This document shows positions 16,780 to 20,497 of a stretch of 20,497 nucleotides of DNA, piece by piece (the stretch's first letter is position 1; the number at the start of each line of letters is the position of its first letter). Position numbers and translations under genes: made by a program. The notes under the pieces are model-generated. The model was not told the DNA's origin and did no database searches. It saw only the letters and a program-made list of their open reading frames with translations. Origin of the DNA: Perkinsus marinus ATCC 50983 (taxonomy: Eukaryota > Perkinsozoa > Perkinsida > Perkinsidae); the NCBI RefSeq assembly GCF_000006405.1, contig NW_003208196.1, forward strand, positions 8,904 to 29,400, given 5' to 3'.

Positions 16780-17874
16780 ACTTCGGATGCACTGCTTGGA
16801 ATCACTAACGTAGCAGAGAGGAGAGAGAGAAAAGAACCAAGTGAACCAAGCAGCGAAGCCAGGAATCATGACCTGATCGCCGATCGGGACTAGAACTCCG
16901 TAGATCCGAATTAGAACGTAATCCTAGTCATCACTTCTGATCTTTGGGCTAGGACGAGGATGTGACCTCTGTGCCGCTACGGAGCTTCTAATTGGACGGC
17001 TCGTGGCACCTTTAGTTTTTTTGATGTTGCCTCTGACCAGTGGTCAGTGACTACGGCGTCTGTTGAACAAACTTTGTTCACGATCGAGAGGTTGCCCCTG
17101 TAGCTACTGTAGGATTTGCGGCGGACTCCGACAGCTCCTTCGCTAGCTCGGATGCTGATATCGTCAGGATATTTGCTGACCTTCAATATGATTCTAGGCA
17201 TGGATTGTCCCTGCCTCAGTAAATCGACAAATGAGATTATATTACTCGGCTACATCATGAGGACCCGAGGTTCGATCGCGAGATCGAAAAACTTCCTTGT
17301 GGTGGCCTGAGATTCAGGCCCTGAATACAGCTCAGCAAATGCAAGAGTAGTGGTCCCATTTTCACTCTGTCGCATTCACTATCCGAGTTGGCCTTGCAGC
17401 TTCCTACCAGAATGACGGTAGCGAACCAACAGAATAGCGTCTTGAAGACGTTGCTCATCATTCCGAGATCTTCGTTGGACCGGAAGAAGTGTTCGATGGG
17501 TCTCTTTAATTGACATTGCAATCTCGTGGACGCTAGGCGAATCGAGATTGTGCACTATTTTGACTTGCTTTCCAATGTCGTGGATGACAAAAGTTTTCTC
17601 TCCTATTGTGAAGAACCCTCCGCTAGCCCACATGACAGTCCAGTAGTTCAATAGAGAGACAAGGCAGTTTAGACCCGACACGCAAGCTGGAGCACTATGA
17701 TAGGACGCAGAGACGAGAAGCCGTCCTGCGTCGCAGTCTTTCTACGAACGAGGCTCCAGAGAGTGGATAATGAGATGAGCGATCCATCTCGACGAGACGA
17801 AGACAATAGTTTGCGGCACCCAAACTCCATAATCTTCTCGAATGTGGTTGTCCTACGGCGTGATGTGCCTCTGA
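16780..17874. repeat. A/B repeat, right copy
   Basis: Matches 1-1092 along its whole length (about 97% by eye). Similarity stops at 17873/17874, inside a shared TGA, exactly where the plus-strand element may begin. A minus-strand ORF of 74 codons (17201-16977) and a plus-strand ORF of 64 codons (17116-17310) are open here. The plus-strand ORF encodes the same residues in both copies. In minus-strand sense the repeat stands upstream of the leader and Gag of the long Ty3-like copy, the place of a 5' LTR. Confidence 0.8.
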
Positions 17875-18212
17875 TAGTACTAGAGACAACTGTGATACTA
17901 CTCTTCCGAGCTTAGTTGGTATGCGTCTCAGTGTACTATATGATTTAATCATTTCCGGTCGTAAACGACCGCAAAAGCGTTATTATAGGGGTACGGTTGT
18001 TGCTCTTCGTGCCTCCGGTGATGTTGATATCGAGTGGGATGATATCCATAGCGAAATTTCTACTCTTGACTTGTCCTCGGCTACTTATCATATCGTGCGC
18101 TGATCGTGGGCGCCCGCTTGTTCTTGATCGACACGCGAGCCCCCGCGCGATGTGCGTACGTTCGTAGTTAAGCTGTTAAAGCCAGATCCTCTATTGGATA
18201 ACTCCGTAGCCA
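17873..18212 (+). repeat. Possible 5' LTR of the plus-strand element
   Basis: The A/B repeat stops at 17873, where the sequence begins TGATAG. At 18212 it ends in CCA, followed after three bases by a possible primer site. A TG...CA unit of about 340 bp would fit an LTR, but the second LTR is outside the window and the unit contains an ORF (17921-18103). The call is weak. Confidence 0.3.
17921..18103 (+). CDS. Small Tudor-like ORF upstream of Gag
   Basis: 60 codons. The central part, YYRGTVVALRASGDVDIEWDD, then STLDLSS, has the strand pattern and the W-D-D of Tudor/SGF29-like or integrase-terminal SH3-like beta barrels. It could be a small regulatory protein of the plus-strand element, or the tail of an integrase from an element whose other parts are lost. 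It has no stop-free link with the Gag region that follows. Family assignment is by pattern only. Confidence 0.35.
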   Translation: MRLSVLYDLIISGRKRPQKRYYRGTVVALRASGDVDIEWDDIHSEISTLDLSSATYHIVR

Positions 18213-18215
18213 TCT

Positions 18216-18230
18216 TGGCTCGAGTGCGAG
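18216..18230 (+). other. Possible tRNA primer binding site
   Basis: TGGCTCGAGTGCGAG begins with the TGG that pairs with a tRNA CCA end, lies three bases after a CA that could close an LTR, and is 20 bases before an ATG that opens a proline-rich Gag-like frame (18251). The matching tRNA cannot be named from the sequence alone. Confidence 0.35.
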
Positions 18231-18250
18231 TTTCGTTTGTTAATCCTATT

Positions 18251-19781
18251 ATGGCGACACCTGGGAGATCTCCCCCTCCCTCCCCCCGCTACCACCGTCT
18301 TATCTACTGGTCATCAATCTGATCTACAAAGGCTTCGTCGTGAGCTTGCCAGGGCTCGCCGCTCCCTAGCCCAAGTCCGTGAAGACCTTAATAATTTGAT
18401 CGACGACGGTTCGGACGACAACTCGCAGGTTCTGGACGACTTACAAGGGCGCGAATCTGCCGCCCTGACCGTATTTCTGAGATCGAGACTAGCATTGCTG
18501 AGGCTCAGGCTACCATCGACGCTGAGCGCAGTGATCTGGCCCGTCAGGCAGGATTGTCACGTGCAATCCAAGCTCGTTTGAGTGTCGAGGATCAGAATAC
18601 GACTTCTTCACCTCGATCGTGAAGGAGTCTTTGCGTCTCCCCAATATGTGAGCTTGACCCCGAGCCTGGCCGGTAACGTGATCGATTCGGTCCCTAGAGT
18701 GGATGAACACCCATCTACAACGTTGGCTGACCTGAACCGATTGCCCGTACCTGAAGTGCAGTCTGGTCCTTATGTAGCTTCTCATGTTTCCCTTGTAGAA
18801 AGTCTGTTTGTGGAGACTGGTGCTGGACAGCTCAGCGCCTCCGGTTCGTTCGTCCCGCACGCGAAGTTTAAGTTTACCTGCTTTACAAAGTTAGCGACGA
18901 GTCTGAAGCCATGTCCCTCAGCACTGGCTGTCGCTCATGATGTTGCAAGGACAACGAGATATGATTGGGCTTCTATTCGTCATGAACTCTGGCAGCAGTT
19001 CTCCCGTAAGGACCAGCTGAGGGACGAGTACCGTTCGGCTCTCCATTCCTTGAAGTTCGGAGGTTTGGAGCACGAGGATGACTTCCTTCGGAAATGCTCG
19101 GCACTCTACCATCTTTATCAAGACGTTTATAAGGATGAGGCCTCCGAGAGAAGGGTTATGGTTCGCGCGGTTGTCAACAAGTTGCCTGAGAATCTACGCT
19201 TGGATGTGATCGAGTCCGTCCACCACTCCATCGGTGTGTCGCGTGACACCGAATGTACCACCTCTGAGGATCTGGAGTGGGAGCTCCTTTGGCCCTTCGA
19301 TGGCGTTCGTGTGGGACCGACTGTAGTGAGGTGCATAAGGAAGAGCTGTCGTGCCTTCCGTGATGCTTCGATCAAGCTTACTCCACAGTCAAGTTCTTCA
19401 AAGGCGTCTGAGAAGGAGGCTGCACGCACAACTTTGCACACGCGTGCCGCCATTGACACTCTCTCCCAATTACACGACGGAAAACCCAAGCAAAAGAGAG
19501 AGAATCTGTCAAGGTGGGCCTCTAAGTTTGCGGCTGACCATGTGATCGGTGGGCCTGGGGTACAAGGCCCCTCTGATAAAGTGGTTCGCTCGGATGAGTC
19601 TAAGACAATCTCACTTCGTTCGGGAAAAGGACAGCTGTGGTTCGTGGCCTACAACAACAAGACTGAAGGTCTCAATGCTGTTAAAGAGATTGAAAGTGAT
19701 CAGTTTCGAATCAGACCCTTCCAATTCCGAGGGCGCCAAGTCGCTGCCGGAGCTAATGCTTCCTCGGAGACGGGAAACTAG
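18251..19781 (+). pseudogene. Gag-like region of the plus-strand element
   Basis: It begins at an ATG followed by a Pro/Ser-rich start (MATPGRSPPPSP). A predicted coiled coil comes next (about 18325-18450, DLQRLRRELARARRSL). The longest open frame is 18582-19781 (399 codons), with a capsid-like core around WASIRHELWQQF, then LRDEYRSALHSLKFG and DDFLRKCSALYHLYQ, the helix series of retrotransposon Gag proteins. No canonical zinc knuckle is visible; a basic C-terminal part (KPKQKRENLSRW) may bind RNA instead. The Gag region as a whole is interrupted. Confidence 0.65.
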
Positions 19782-19984
19782 ACCGGTCGGCCGAAGATAT
19801 TTGTGAGACTATTCTTCGAGTCGACCATTCCGATGATCATGCTGGTGTCTCACATGACCTCGATCTTGTCGAGGACGTACCCTTGTCTACTTTTGATTCT
19901 CTGCTCTTTTTAAAGTCTAAGCGGGAAATCCGCCTGAAATTATTATACGCGGGAAGGTCACTCCCCCCTCGGATGTGCGTTCTA

Positions 19985-20447
19985 CCCCACCCACACCGGT
20001 CTTCATTGATTCGGGGGCCGGTCTTAGCTATCTTTTGTTGTCGGACTCGTCAGATCTGTGCTGCGGGGCTCTCCGTTCGAGAAGTGTGAAGCAGATTTGA
20101 GCTCTGTTCGCCTTGCTGATGGTTCTAGGCGTGAAGTGTCCGCCGTCGTTGAAACCATCCTTGGATTGTTCCCGCATTATTGTGCTGATCCTCTTGTCCT
20201 GGGCGAGGTTCGTATCCGACTCCGTGTTTTGGTTGTGAAATCTTTCTGGAGAGGTTCTCCTACTTGGTGTGTACTTGCGGGTCAAAATTTACTGTCCTAC
20301 TGGCAACTCGAGATTCGTGGTTCGTCTTATGCTGCCGTTCGTGGGGTCTGCGTATATCAGAACGCTGTGAGAGATCCTTCCTACCCTTCGAGTGACGACC
20401 TGAGTATCTTGCAAGTGCTTCCTGACGCTGTGAACCTCCCGATTTGA
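19985..20447 (+). pseudogene. Retropepsin-like protease of the plus-strand element
   Basis: The plus strand encodes the aspartic protease signature VFIDSGAGLSYL with DSG at 20008-20016. Further on are the patterns SVRLADGSRREV and VRIRLRVLV and a closing VLAGQNLLSYWQLEIR, which is the usual layout of Ty3-type retropepsins. This enzyme would mature Gag and Pol. It lies about 200 bases after the Gag region; the DNA between (19782-19984) has no other recognised feature. The region is broken. It is the last identifiable part before the right edge. Confidence 0.7.
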
Positions 20448-20497
20448 CCTATCTGGCGTCGTGTACAGCCTCTGTGACGATTCTGTTGATCTTGGCT

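Larger units (their letters stand above)
17873..20497 (+). mobile_element. Ty3/gypsy-like LTR element, plus strand, broken, cut by the window
   Basis: A second type of retroelement on the plus strand: possible LTR (17873-18212), possible primer site (18216-18230), Gag (about 18251-19781) and aspartic protease (about 19985-20447). Reverse transcriptase and integrase would lie beyond the right edge, so the family call (Ty3/gypsy rather than copia) is provisional and rests on the Gag and protease style. It is broken, with roughly two to four interruptions in the part seen. GC is higher than in the neighbouring Ty3-like remnants, suggesting a separate origin. Confidence 0.65.

Noticed and set aside
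1-17874. A/B copies as the proven LTR pair of a single 17-kb element
   Set aside because: TG...CA ends, primer site and target duplication are not visible, and a third partial copy lies between; kept only as a model for the tandem arrangement.
18918-19489. Minus-strand ORFs over the plus-strand Gag region
   Set aside because: They are antisense shadows of a recognisable Gag frame.

Overview
The window is eukaryotic DNA made almost wholly of retrotransposon sequence. I see no host protein gene, rRNA, tRNA or CRISPR array that I can support. Codon use and GC (judged by eye, close to one half) do not fix the organism. A BEL/Pao element next to Ty3/gypsy-type remnants suggests a marine invertebrate or a retroelement-rich protist such as a perkinsid; this is a guess.

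Layout. (1) 1-1092 is a repeat called here A/B; a second copy lies at 16780-17874 (about 97% identical by eye) and a truncated copy of its B end at 2756-2953. (2) 1093-2755 is a short, internally deleted, minus-strand copy of a Ty3/gypsy-like element: a conserved block Y, an RNase H region and an integrase C-terminal region. (3) 2756-4361 and 10465-15270 are the two halves of a longer minus-strand copy of the same element, read right to left as Y, Gag with a CCHC knuckle, protease-like region, RNase H, integrase. (4) 4362-10460 is a BEL/Pao element on the minus strand that inserted into the RNase H part of that longer copy. It has two LTRs of 226 bp that look identical, a 4-bp target duplication (ATAT), long uninterrupted gag-protease and pol frames, and looks whole and young. 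(5) 15271-16779 is a leader-like stretch without a recognised gene, with several hairpins. (6) From about 17873 to the right edge runs a plus-strand Ty3/gypsy-like element: possible LTR and primer site, a Tudor-like ORF, Gag and aspartic protease; it is broken and continues past the window.

Read together, regions 1, 2, 3 and 5 fit a tandem LTR-internal-LTR-internal-LTR arrangement in which A/B takes the place of the LTR, one internal part is long and one is a deletion derivative. A younger BEL/Pao element then landed in the long one. The most unusual single item is a WW domain behind a proline-rich run in the BEL/Pao Gag.
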